Below are positions 56,938-64,000 of a stretch of DNA of 64,000 bases, piece after piece; the stretch's first letter is position 1; every line of letters begins with the position of its first letter. The notes beneath the pieces are model-generated. The model did no database searches. It had not been told where the DNA came from and worked only from the letters and a program-made list of their open reading frames with translations. The position numbers and the translations under genes are program-made. The stretch covers positions 1 through 64,000 of the forward strand of contig JANOPN010000043.1 of NCBI GenBank assembly GCA_031421855.1. The letters run 5' to 3'. Source of the stretch: JAAFHN01 sp031421855 (GTDB lineage Bacteria > Pseudomonadota > Gammaproteobacteria > Burkholderiales > Burkholderiaceae_C).

Positions 56938-57908
56938 GCTGACTCATCCAATGCCGTCGCGTTCAGACGCAATCCCTTGGGCAGCGGGAATTTTGTGTGC
57001 TCGGTGATGCCGTCCATTTTGCGTACGCTCAAGGCGCCCAGCTCCCGCAGCCGCGCGATGACGGCTTGCACCAGCACCTCAGGTGCAGACGCGCCAGCGG
57101 TGAGGCCCACGCGTTGTTTGCCCGCAAACCACTCAGGCTGCAACTCGCTTGCGTCGTCAATCATGTAGGCATCGGTGCCCAAGCGATCGGCGAGTTCTCG
57201 CAGGCGGTTGCTGTTGGAGCTGGTCGGGCTGCCGACCACGATGACGATGTCGACTTGTGGGGCCATGAGCTTGATGGCATCTTGGCGGTTCTGTGTGGCG
57301 TAACAAATGTCTTGTTGTTTTGGCTTTTTGATCAGCGGAAACCGCGCCACCACCGCGTCGGTGATTTGTGCGGCATCGTCCACGCTGAGGGTGGTTTGCG
57401 TCACCACGGCCAACAAGGCGGTTTGGCGCGGCGCGACCGTTGCGACATCGGCCACGTCTTCAACCAAATGAATGCCCTCGCTCAGCTGGCCCATGGTGCC
57501 TTCGACCTCGGGGTGGCCTTTGTGGCCAATCATGATGAACTCGTAGCCCTCTTTGGCGAGTTTGGCGACTTCCACGTGAACCTTGGTCACAAGCGGGCAA
57601 GTGGCATCAAACACCCGAAAACCGCGCCGTTCGGCCTCGACCTCGACCGATTTGGGCACACCATGAGCTGAAAAGACCAGTGTTGCGTCGGGCGGCACGT
57701 CGGCCAAGTCTTCGATGAAGATCGCACCCTTGCTTTTGAGGTCGTTTACCACGTGGGTGTTGTGCACGATCTCGTGGCGCACGTAGATGGGCGCACCGAA
57801 CTTTGCGATGGCATGCTCAACGATGTCAATGGCGCGGTCAACGCCTGCACAAAAGCCGCGTGGCTCGGCCAGCGTGACGACGCGCTCGATGGGGTTGGAG
57901 TCAGTCAT
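56934..57908 (-). CDS. ispH: 4-hydroxy-3-methylbut-2-enyl diphosphate reductase
   Basis: 324 residues from the ATG at 57908; a GTG at 57914 overlapping the fkpB stop is the alternative. Last enzyme of the MEP isoprenoid pathway. The three iron-sulfur cysteines are Cys20 in PRGFCAGVDRA, Cys104 in DATCPLV and Cys202 in DICYATQNRQ. VHNTHVVNDLKSKGAIF and GHPEVEGTMGQ are conserved substrate segments. Directly downstream of fkpB, as in many proteobacteria. Confidence 0.96.
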   Translation of the reverse strand: MTDSNPIERVVTLAEPRGFCAGVDRAIDIVEHAIAKFGAPIYVRHEIVHNTHVVNDLKSKGAIFIEDLADVPPDATLVFSAHGVPKSVEVEAERRGFRVFDATCPLVTKVHVEVAKLAKEGYEFIMIGHKGHPEVEGTMGQLSEGIHLVEDVADVATVAPRQTALLAVVTQTTLSVDDAAQITDAVVARFPLIKKPKQQDICYATQNRQDAIKLMAPQVDIVIVVGSPTSSNSNRLRELADRLGTDAYMIDDASELQPEWFAGKQRVGLTAGASAPEVLVQAVIARLRELGALSVRKMDGITEHTKFPLPKGLRLNATALDESA

Positions 57909-57910
57909 GT

Positions 57911-58375
57911 TCACAGCACCCCGATGATCTTGACCTCAAACCGCACGGCCATGCCAGCCAGGGGGTGGTTGAAGTCAAACAGCAAACGCTCGGGCTCCAC
58001 AGCACGAACCACACCTGCGAATTTCGATGAGCCGTCGGGTGTGGGGAACTGAATCACGTCACCTTCGTGGTAGGTTTCTTGTGGGTCACCCAACTCTCGA
58101 AGTAGGCTACGCGCCACCCACTGCTGCATGTCGATGTTGCGCTCGCCAAAAGCCTCGCCAGCTGCGACTTCAAAAACCTCATGCGCGCCCTCGGGCAGGC
58201 CAATCAAGTGGCTTTGCAACACCGGTGCCAGCTCCGGTGTGCCCAAGCTCAAGGTGGCGGGTTTGTCGTTAAAGGTGTTGATGAAGTCGCCGCCGCCGTA
58301 CTCACCCAGCCCGCTCAAGCGGTAGTGCAGGGTGAGAAATGACTGGGCGTCAACTACAGGTGTGGAGGCAATCAT
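57911..58375 (-). CDS. fkpB: FKBP-type peptidyl-prolyl isomerase (SlpA/FkpB)
   Basis: 154 residues from the ATG at 58375. SlpA-type FKBP: FLTLHYRLSGLGEYGGGDFI, EVFEVAAGEAFGERNIDMQQ (insert-in-flap region) and FDFNHPLAGMAVRFEVKI. Assists folding in the cytoplasm. First gene of fkpB-ispH-dehydratase; divergent from radC by 95 bp. Confidence 0.93.
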   Translation of the reverse strand: MIASTPVVDAQSFLTLHYRLSGLGEYGGGDFINTFNDKPATLSLGTPELAPVLQSHLIGLPEGAHEVFEVAAGEAFGERNIDMQQWVARSLLRELGDPQETYHEGDVIQFPTPDGSSKFAGVVRAVEPERLLFDFNHPLAGMAVRFEVKIIGVL

Positions 58376-58470
58376 GTCGTGTTTTCGGGGTGATTTGGAG
58401 CGAGTTGGGCGGCAATGCAAAGCCAGCCCATAAACTCTGATTTTAAGAACCTGATCGCTAAAACCCCGCC

Positions 58471-59145
58471 ATGTCCGTTAAATCCCTGCCGCAAGAGGCC
58501 AGACCGCGCGAAAAGCTGCTTGCCCGCGGCGAGCAAGCCCTGAGCGACGCCGAGCTTTTGGCCATTGTGTTGCGCACGGGTTTTGCGGGTGTGGGGGTGT
58601 TGCAAATGTCGCAACAACTGCTCGACACGTTTGGTGGCTTGAGTGGTTTGTTGAGCGCGAACGCCGATTCACTCAAGCGCGTCAAGGGCTTGGGCCCCGC
58701 TAAGCGTGCCGAAGTCATGGCCGTGATGGGCTTGGCCAAGCGGGCAATGGCGCAGCAGCTCACTGAGCGACCCGTTTTTGACAACCCCGAGGCGCTCATC
58801 ACTTATGCGCAAATGCAGCTTGGCGCTCGACCCTACGAGGTGTTTGCGGTCATCTTCTTGGATGCACGGCAACATTTGATCGCTTTGGAGGAGCTTTTTC
58901 GCGGCAGCCTCACCCAAACCAGCGTCTACCCGCGCGAGGTGGCGGTTCGGGCGCTGCATCACCACGCGCGTTCGGTGGTGTTGGTGCACAACCACCCGTC
59001 TGGCGATTTAACGCCCAGCCGCGCCGACGTTGCCTTGACGCGCCAAATGGCCGCTGCCATGGGTTTAATTGATGTCAATGTGCTGGATCATTTGATTGTT
59101 GGGCCAGGTGGCGGTGTGTCGATGCAAGTGGTTGCGCCATGGTGA
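58471..59145 (+). CDS. radC: RadC family JAMM-domain protein
   Basis: 224 residues. N-terminal helix-hairpin-helix region (LPQEARPREKLLARGEQALS, LKRVKGLGPAKRAEVMAVM) and C-terminal JAMM metalloprotease-like domain with VLVHNHPSGDLTPSRADVAL (HxH...D). Despite the name, a role in DNA repair is not established. It overlaps the downstream Smr gene by 7 bp. Confidence 0.94.
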   Translation: MSVKSLPQEARPREKLLARGEQALSDAELLAIVLRTGFAGVGVLQMSQQLLDTFGGLSGLLSANADSLKRVKGLGPAKRAEVMAVMGLAKRAMAQQLTERPVFDNPEALITYAQMQLGARPYEVFAVIFLDARQHLIALEELFRGSLTQTSVYPREVAVRALHHHARSVVLVHNHPSGDLTPSRADVALTRQMAAAMGLIDVNVLDHLIVGPGGGVSMQVVAPW

Positions 59146-59897
59146 GCAAAGTCGCCCAGTCTTTGGCCGACCTCAAAGCCATCAAAGCTGAGATGGTCGC
59201 CCAAATTGCGAAAGCCAAGGCGCAAGCGTTGGCGGCTCAAGCTGTCGCAAAGCTGGTCAAGTCGGATCATGATTTGTTCGTGCGCGCGATTGGTGCGGTG
59301 GAACCCTTGGCTGACCACCACACCCGAAGGCGTGCCTTAACAAGCGATCAATTGGTCCTGCCCGAGCCACGCCAACGCATGCGTGACGAAGCTTCGGTTT
59401 TGGTCGAGGCGATCAGTGACGGGTTTGACGCATCGACGCTTTTGGAGACCGACGAGCATTTGAGCTTCAAGCGCAAAGGCATTGGTGTTGATGTGGTGCG
59501 CAAACTGCGCCGCGGTGAGTGGGCAATACAGTCGCAGCTTGACCTGCACGGGCTGCGACAAGACGAAGCGCGCGAAGCGCTTTCAAAATATGTGCGTGAC
59601 TGCCATCGCAAGGGCTTGCGCTGCGTTCGCGTCGTGCACGGCAAGGGCTTGGGCTCGCCGGGTAAATCGCCCGTACTCAAAAGCCGGGTGCAAAGCTGGT
59701 TGATCCAAAAGTCGCAAGTCTTGGCATTCGTGCAGGCGCGCCCCATCGACGGTGGCGCAGGCGCGTTGGTGGTGCTTTTGACCCCCCGTCGCGCGGTTGT
59801 CATTGCAACACCGCTGGGGTTTGTACCCGAAAAAGACGAACCCGCGCCGAGGCTCTTGCCGATGCAGCGCATGGCGCAAATGTTGCAACAAAAGTAG
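59139..59897 (+). CDS. Smr-domain protein
   Basis: 252 residues. N-terminal Ala/Lys-rich helix, a middle linker (RRALTSDQLVLPEPRQRM) and the Smr domain from about 145: QSQLDLHGLRQDEAREALSK and VRVVHGKGLGSPGKSPVLKS, with the LDLHG and HGKG motifs linked to nuclease activity on RNA or branched DNA. A C-terminal tail of about 50 residues is variable. The stop codon touches the left end of a MITE-like element. Confidence 0.9.
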   Translation: MVSKVAQSLADLKAIKAEMVAQIAKAKAQALAAQAVAKLVKSDHDLFVRAIGAVEPLADHHTRRRALTSDQLVLPEPRQRMRDEASVLVEAISDGFDASTLLETDEHLSFKRKGIGVDVVRKLRRGEWAIQSQLDLHGLRQDEAREALSKYVRDCHRKGLRCVRVVHGKGLGSPGKSPVLKSRVQSWLIQKSQVLAFVQARPIDGGAGALVVLLTPRRAVVIATPLGFVPEKDEPAPRLLPMQRMAQMLQQK

Positions 59898-59997
59898 GAC
59901 TTACGCAAAACCGCCTCAGTGGCGTTGCAGCTCCTAACCGTGCTTTTCGCGCTGTCTTCGTCGCTGAGCTTTGCCGGAACAGTTTTGCGTAAGTCCT
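59897..59997. mobile_element. 101-bp MITE-like element with 16-bp terminal inverted repeats
   Basis: Perfect terminal inverted repeats AGGACTTACGCAAAAC (59897-59912) and GTTTTGCGTAAGTCCT (59982-59997) enclose 69 bp with no open frame. The first base is the last base of the Smr gene's TAG stop. No target-site duplication is obvious. Ends of this type occur on insertion sequences, so a non-autonomous derivative is likely; alternatively it is a long terminator-like hairpin. Confidence 0.6.
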
Positions 59998-60112
59998 CAA
60001 CAGAAGCAAAAGCCGTTGCGGCGCCAGCACGTACCTGCAGTATTGTGAATGACCCTGGCGCATAGCTCGTAGTCGTCAAAATCATTCAATTCTCAAAGTA
60101 GTGTTCGGCTGT

Positions 60113-60136
60113 TTGTCCCTAGAATTGTCCTAGACA
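60113..60136 (+). promoter_or_regulatory. Direct repeat upstream of the BLUF gene
   Basis: Two adjacent 12-bp blocks, TTGTCCCTAGAA and TTGTCCTAGACA, about 85 bp before the BLUF start. They could be paired half-sites for a regulator; this rests on the repetition alone. The rest of the 223-bp gap 59998-60220 shows only a degenerate repeat copy. Confidence 0.3.
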
Positions 60137-60153
60137 GTAGAAAAATGACAAAA

Positions 60154-60187
60154 GTGGTCACCGGGTTTCTCGGTTTGATGGGTCGTT
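60154..60187 (+). repeat. Possible degenerate repeat copy
   Basis: GTGGTCACCGGGTTTCTCGG then TTTGATGGGTCG keeps the left half of the consensus; the right half is altered. It lies 34 bp before the BLUF gene start. Confidence 0.4.
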
Positions 60188-60220
60188 CGGGGTGATCGTT
60201 TCACGATCAGGGGGGCACTG

Positions 60221-61504
60221 ATGAATTTTTTGCAGCGAATGGCTCGTGCGATGCGCGAGTTGGGGCTGGGTTTGCGTACGGCGGGGAGTCCGCTGGTATC
60301 CGCGGCCCAAGGTAACCAGCTAGGTCGTACCGATTTTCAATTCTTGCGAACTGAGGTTGACACATTGGGCGACGCCGTAGATGGGGGTGAGCGGCGTTTT
60401 CGTGCGCGATTGAACGACCAAAGTGACACCGGACAAGGGCATCAAACCGGCAGTCCGCAGGACGCGTGCGATGACGACGCTTGTGTCTCAGACCCGCTAC
60501 TTGACTCTGAAAATGTTGCTTCGACTTTTGCGCGCCGGTCGGGTACGAGCTACGCGCTTGTGTATGTCAGTCGAAGTGTCGCTGTGACCAGCCCTCACGT
60601 CCAACTGCGCGAGTTGCGGCAGTCGTGTCAGGTGCGAAACGACAATTTTGGCGTGGCCAGTGCCTTGGTTTTGCAAGATGGGGTGTTTTGCCAATGGCTT
60701 GAAGGTTCGCGAGAAGTCGTCGAGGCGATGTACCAACGCATCAAACGGGACACCAGGCACGAGGCGGTGATGTGCATTTATCGAGGTGAAGTCCGAGCCT
60801 CCGCTTTGGATAGTTGGTGCATGGGTACCCGGTCCTTGGCCATGACGCCCAGCGAAGCATTTGATCGAGCTTGTGCCATTCGTCGAGAGTTGGACATTCG
60901 CCCCTTCGACTCTCCATATGCTGCTTGGATGGGTTTTGCTGGGTTACTCGCTTGCGCGCTGCAGCCTTCGGCAGATGCGGAATCGGTCGAGCGATTGCGC
61001 GGGTCTGATCGATCAACTACCCGAAGCATTTGCGCCATCAGTCATCGAAGTGCGCTGAGCGGCCAGTTGTTGGTTGACGCCAACCAATATGCTGGTGTGC
61101 GAATCTTGCTCAGTCGCTGGGGGGGTGAGGGTGATACCGATAGCGACTTGCAAAGCGCTGAGGCGGCTGTGCAGATAGACGACACCCCCGTGCGGCTGTT
61201 GTGCACCAGTTTTCGGTCTTTGCGGGTGGGAATCATCCGAGAAAAAATCCTTCGCGCGCATGAGCTGATCGTCGTCTTGCCCCGTGATGATTTAGCCTTG
61301 TTGGAGCTGCACGTTCAACAATTGCGTCAATTGACCGCGTTGACAAACGGGGTGCGACTGGTTTCAGTGATCGCACCAACTTGGGATGAATCGACTCGCG
61401 AACATGCTTCGCATTTGTTGAAAATCAATCAGTTTGCTGGTCAGGTATTCGAGCTTGACGCTTACGAGCGCGGTAGTTGGAGAGCGTTTGCGAACTTGCT
61501 CTGA
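60221..61504 (+). CDS. BLUF-domain blue-light receptor fused to an unrecognised C-terminal domain
   Basis: 427 residues. Residues 1-105 are charged and probably partly disordered. The BLUF domain spans about 110-205 with all photochemical residues in register: Tyr115 in LVYVSRS, Asn140 in QVRNDNFG, Gln158 in GVFCQWLEGSREVVEAMYQR, Trp199 and Met201 in DSWCMG. Spacing is one residue longer than in PixD/AppA. The usual GITG turn is GVAS. After it come about 220 residues whose last part (VRILLSRWGGEG to VRLVSVIAP) has the strand order of a degenerate MglA-like GTPase domain without a P-loop. BLUF receptors sense blue light through FAD; the output here is unknown. Confidence 0.78.
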   Translation: MNFLQRMARAMRELGLGLRTAGSPLVSAAQGNQLGRTDFQFLRTEVDTLGDAVDGGERRFRARLNDQSDTGQGHQTGSPQDACDDDACVSDPLLDSENVASTFARRSGTSYALVYVSRSVAVTSPHVQLRELRQSCQVRNDNFGVASALVLQDGVFCQWLEGSREVVEAMYQRIKRDTRHEAVMCIYRGEVRASALDSWCMGTRSLAMTPSEAFDRACAIRRELDIRPFDSPYAAWMGFAGLLACALQPSADAESVERLRGSDRSTTRSICAISHRSALSGQLLVDANQYAGVRILLSRWGGEGDTDSDLQSAEAAVQIDDTPVRLLCTSFRSLRVGIIREKILRAHELIVVLPRDDLALLELHVQQLRQLTALTNGVRLVSVIAPTWDESTREHASHLLKINQFAGQVFELDAYERGSWRAFANLL

Positions 61505-61510
61505 GCCGGC

Positions 61511-61930
61511 CTAGCTGGCTACCGCCTGGTTTCGCATCCAGTCGGCGGTTTGGAAAAAGCTGGCCTCCAGCCGCCTGGCAAGTGCCAGATCGACCTCGGT
61601 GTCGCGCATGGCTTGCGACATGCAGGCCAGCCACTCATCGCGCTCTTGGATGCTGATGTGCACGTGCAAATGGCGTGCACGCAGCATGGGGTGCCCAAAT
61701 CGCTCGGTGTAGTGCTGCGGCCCGCCCAGCCAACCGCATAAAAACCAAAAAAGACGCTCGCGGGCGTTGCTCAAATCGGTCGAATGGACTTCGCGAAGCC
61801 GCTTGTAAGCGGGCTCTAAATCCATCAAGTCGTAGAAGCGCTCGACCAAGGCGTGAACGCGGTCTTCGCCACCGATCCATTCAAACGGCGTGGCGGGTTT
61901 TTCTGCGGGTTGAGGTTCTTGGATGTTCAT
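61511..61930 (-). CDS. Group II truncated haemoglobin
   Basis: 139 residues from the ATG at 61930. Cytoplasmic truncated haemoglobin: TPFEWIGGEDRVHALVERFY, LFWFLCGWLGGPQHYTERFG with the conserved Trp, and the proximal histidine region HPMLRARHLHVHIS. C-terminal DWMRNQA. Group II proteins bind oxygen tightly and may detoxify NO or serve redox chemistry. It converges on the BLUF gene, the two stop codons being 6 bp apart. This is the second truncated haemoglobin of the window, of a different group from the exported one. Confidence 0.92.
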   Translation of the reverse strand: MNIQEPQPAEKPATPFEWIGGEDRVHALVERFYDLMDLEPAYKRLREVHSTDLSNARERLFWFLCGWLGGPQHYTERFGHPMLRARHLHVHISIQERDEWLACMSQAMRDTEVDLALARRLEASFFQTADWMRNQAVAS

Positions 61931-61978
61931 GGGCGTGTTTGGCAGTTGATTTGTCAATATTTTACGCAAAATTGATGC

Positions 61979-62015
61979 TTGGTCAGCGGATTCATTGAGT
62001 TTGTTGCTACATAAT
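61979..62015 (+). repeat. Dispersed repeat, copy 15
   Basis: TTGGTCAGCGGATTCATTGA then GTTTGTTGCTACATAAT, in the 127-bp gap between the divergent truncated haemoglobin and GspE/PilB genes. Confidence 0.95.
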
Positions 62016-62057
62016 TTGCAGTGATTAGCCCAACGAACATGAGGCTAGACTCGCAAC

Positions 62058-63887
62058 ATGAACACCGCCACACGACCGCCTGCCGTTCAACCCAAACCCG
62101 CAAGCCAGCCGCACACCGCGCAACCCAAGGCGTTGCATCGAGGTCCGCTCGATTGGCGTGCCATCGTTCAGTGGCTCAGCGAAGATGGCACCATCACCGC
62201 TGAAGAAGCCGCTCGCACTGCCAAGCGCTGTGCTCAGGCGCAAAGCGCGCAGCACCCAATCACACGCCTTGCTGTCGTTGGCATGCGCCGCGCAAAAGAC
62301 GAGAAACCCATTGATGTAGAGCAACTGATTGAGTGGTTGAGCTCGCGGGTTGGTGTGCCGTATTTGCGAATTGATCCGCTTCGGGTCGATGTCAGCAAGG
62401 TGGCCGATGTGATGAGCGCGGCCTATGCCGAGCGTCACCGCGTGTTACCGGTGTCTGTCACGCCGACGCAGGTGGTGGTGGCCACATCCGAGCCGTTCAT
62501 CACCGATTGGGTTGAAGAGGTTGAGCGCCAAAGCAAGCGCTCGGTCAGCATGGTGCTGTCCAACCCGGTGGATATTTTGAAATACACCGCTGAGTTTTTT
62601 GCCTTGGCCAAAAACGTGCGCAGCGCTCAAAAGGCCGGTGGCAACGCGGGTGGAGCCAGTTTTGAACAACTGGTCGAGTTAGGCAAAACCAACAAGGCGC
62701 TGGATGCCAACGATGCTGGCGTGGTGCAGGTGGTTGATTGGCTGTGGCAATACGCCTTTGATCAGCGCGCCAGCGACATTCACTTGGAGCCGCGCCGCGA
62801 GCAGGGCGTGATTCGTTTTCGCATCGACGGCGTGTTGCACCCGGTGTACCAGTTGCCCCTGAGTGTGATGAATGCGATGACCTCGCGAATCAAGCTGTTG
62901 GGTCGAATGGACGTGATTGAAAAACGTCGCCCACTGGACGGCCGCATCAAAACCCGCAACCCCGGCGGCGATGAGATCGAAATGCGGCTGTCGACCCTGC
63001 CCACCGCCTTTGGCGAAAAAATGGTCATGCGGATTTTTGATCCCGACAGCGTGGCCAAAGACTTGGATGCCTTGGGGTTTGCCGAACACGATGCCCAGCG
63101 CTGGGAAGAGCTCACTCGCAAGCCATACGGCGTGATTTTGGTCACCGGGCCTACAGGGTCGGGCAAAACCACGACGCTCTACAGCACGCTTCGGCGACTG
63201 GCCACTGAAGAGGTCAATGTGAGCACAGTCGAAGACCCAATCGAGATGATTGAGCCCAGTTTTAACCAAACCCAAGTTCAGGCGCAGCTTGATTTTGGTT
63301 TTTCACAGGGTTTGCGCGCCCTCATGCGCCAAGACCCCGACATCATCATGGTGGGCGAGATTCGTGACCTAGAGACGGCCGACATGGCCGTCCAAGCCGC
63401 GCTCACCGGGCATCTGGTGTTCAGTACCTTGCACACCAACGACGCGCCCTCAGCCATCAGCCGCTTGATGGAGCTTGGGGTGCCGCCGTATTTGATCAAT
63501 GCGACGGTCGTTGGCGTGTTGGCTCAGCGCTTGATTCGCACGCTGTGCAAAGCCTGCAAACAGCCCGATGACAACCCCGATCGCGCCGCACTCGAAGAGC
63601 TCGCTAAACCGTGGAAGATGCAAGGCGAATACCGCGCTTACAAGCCTGTCGGCTGCGTCGATTGCCGCATGACCGGCTACCGGGGCCGCATGGGCTTGTA
63701 TGAGCTGTTGACGATTGGTGAACCTTTTCGCAAACTCGTCAACGCAGCGCCCAGCATGGACACGCTGCGCCGCCAAGCCGTAACCGATGGCATGCGACCC
63801 CTGCGTTTGGGTGGCGCGCTGAAGGTGGCAGAGGGCCTGACCACGATTGCTGAGGTGCTGGCAACGACACCGCCGATACAAGTGTGA
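62058..63887 (+). CDS. GspE/PilB-family type II secretion/type IV pilus ATPase
   Basis: 609 residues. N-terminal GspE-N-like domain (VEQLIEWLSSRVGVPYLRID), then the hexameric ATPase: ASDIHLEPRREQGVIRFRID, Walker A LVTGPTGSGKTTTLYSTLRR (about 361-380), Asp box VEDPIEMIEPSFNQTQVQ, Walker B QDPDIIMVGEIRDLETADMA, His box TGHLVFSTLHTNDAPSAI, and a zinc-type pair CKAC near 498 and CVDC near 534. It powers pilus or pseudopilus assembly. No other pilus or secretion genes are in the window, so whether it is an orphan cannot be judged. Confidence 0.9.
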   Translation: MNTATRPPAVQPKPASQPHTAQPKALHRGPLDWRAIVQWLSEDGTITAEEAARTAKRCAQAQSAQHPITRLAVVGMRRAKDEKPIDVEQLIEWLSSRVGVPYLRIDPLRVDVSKVADVMSAAYAERHRVLPVSVTPTQVVVATSEPFITDWVEEVERQSKRSVSMVLSNPVDILKYTAEFFALAKNVRSAQKAGGNAGGASFEQLVELGKTNKALDANDAGVVQVVDWLWQYAFDQRASDIHLEPRREQGVIRFRIDGVLHPVYQLPLSVMNAMTSRIKLLGRMDVIEKRRPLDGRIKTRNPGGDEIEMRLSTLPTAFGEKMVMRIFDPDSVAKDLDALGFAEHDAQRWEELTRKPYGVILVTGPTGSGKTTTLYSTLRRLATEEVNVSTVEDPIEMIEPSFNQTQVQAQLDFGFSQGLRALMRQDPDIIMVGEIRDLETADMAVQAALTGHLVFSTLHTNDAPSAISRLMELGVPPYLINATVVGVLAQRLIRTLCKACKQPDDNPDRAALEELAKPWKMQGEYRAYKPVGCVDCRMTGYRGRMGLYELLTIGEPFRKLVNAAPSMDTLRRQAVTDGMRPLRLGGALKVAEGLTTIAEVLATTPPIQV

Positions 63888-63970
63888 CAGCGCATGAGGG
63901 ATATCCACAATTTCTATCAAGCTCGCACGAACAACAATCCGGCAGCGCAATTTAACTTTGGAGTCAGTTT

Positions 63971-64000
63971 GTGAACATCAAAAACGAAAAAGACTTTTAC
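63971..64000 (+). CDS. Probable TctB small permease subunit, first ten codons
   Basis: A GTG at 63971 follows TTTGGAGTCAGTTT and opens a frame reading (M/V)NIKNEKDFY to the window edge. N-termini of this form (MNIK.EKDF) are typical of the TctB family of tripartite tricarboxylate transporters. Ten residues are too few for certainty. It lies 83 bp after the GspE/PilB gene. Confidence 0.4.
   Translation, partial: MNIKNEKDFY

Noticed and set aside
3173..62015. Interpreting the dispersed repeats as a CRISPR array or as REP palindromes
   Set aside because: Copies are kilobases apart, in both orientations, without spacers or cas genes, and the unit is not palindromic.

Overview
The window is a 64-kb stretch of chromosome from a betaproteobacterium, most likely a Burkholderiales member close to the Comamonadaceae. 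The grounds are the high-GC coding style, protein families typical of that group (Bug-type solute-binding proteins, LivFGMH, the DUF3034/truncated-haemoglobin cluster, LytS/AlgR-type regulators) and the closely packed housekeeping genes. I cannot name the genus. I see no rRNA, tRNA, CRISPR array, prophage or intact insertion sequence.

Layout. 1-3.8 kb: small membrane and stress genes, an alpha/beta hydrolase-queF pair and a small membrane protein. 3.8-7.8 kb: a long non-coding stretch, a phytase-like lipoprotein and a prolyl-4-hydroxylase-like oxygenase. 7.9-15.4 kb: nagZ, a TatD-family hydrolase, a spermidine-synthase-like protein, then a hybrid histidine kinase, a cysteine-rich secreted protein and a LuxR-type regulator. 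15.4-21.9 kb: dinB, two EamA transporters, a TetR regulator, an FMN-dependent hydroxy-acid dehydrogenase and argH. 22.6-28.5 kb: a small lipoprotein, a LytS/LytTR two-component pair, an NAD-dependent epimerase-like protein, an iron-sulfur flavin reductase and a Bug-type binding protein. 28.6-32.2 kb: livHMGF. 32.4-39.7 kb: ftsK-lolA-rarA, a Crp-family regulator, trxB and rpmB-rpmG. 39.7-47.3 kb: a fatty acid desaturase, purN, rsmB, a YceH-type protein, two acyl-CoA dehydrogenase subunits and a P1-family peptidase. 47.3-52.5 kb: a duplicated-domain lipoprotein, an HNH nuclease, ribF and a MarR/sterol-desaturase-type divergent pair. 52.4-55.9 kb: a five-gene operon of DUF3034 protein, exported truncated haemoglobin, cupredoxin-like protein, ECF sigma factor and ChrR-type cupin. 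56-64 kb: a threonine-dehydratase-like enzyme, fkpB-ispH, radC, an Smr protein, a BLUF photoreceptor fused to an unrecognised domain, a group II truncated haemoglobin, a GspE/PilB ATPase and the first codons of a probable TctB gene.

The most unusual signal is a dispersed repeat of about 37-45 bp. Its left half reads TTGGTCACCGGATTCATT and its right half TTTGTTGCTATC. I count 15 good and two degenerate copies, in both orientations, about one per 4 kb. Most lie between genes, often touching start or stop codons. Three lie inside tatD-family, dinB and rarA genes, all in the same orientation and reading frame, adding a peptide of the form LV(S/T)GF..xDA. A fourth, inverted, copy supplies part of the LolA signal peptide. 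This resembles the way Rickettsia palindromic elements add peptides to proteins. Further points of interest are a candidate ECF promoter ahead of the DUF3034 operon, a 101-bp MITE-like element after the Smr gene, and the BLUF fusion protein.
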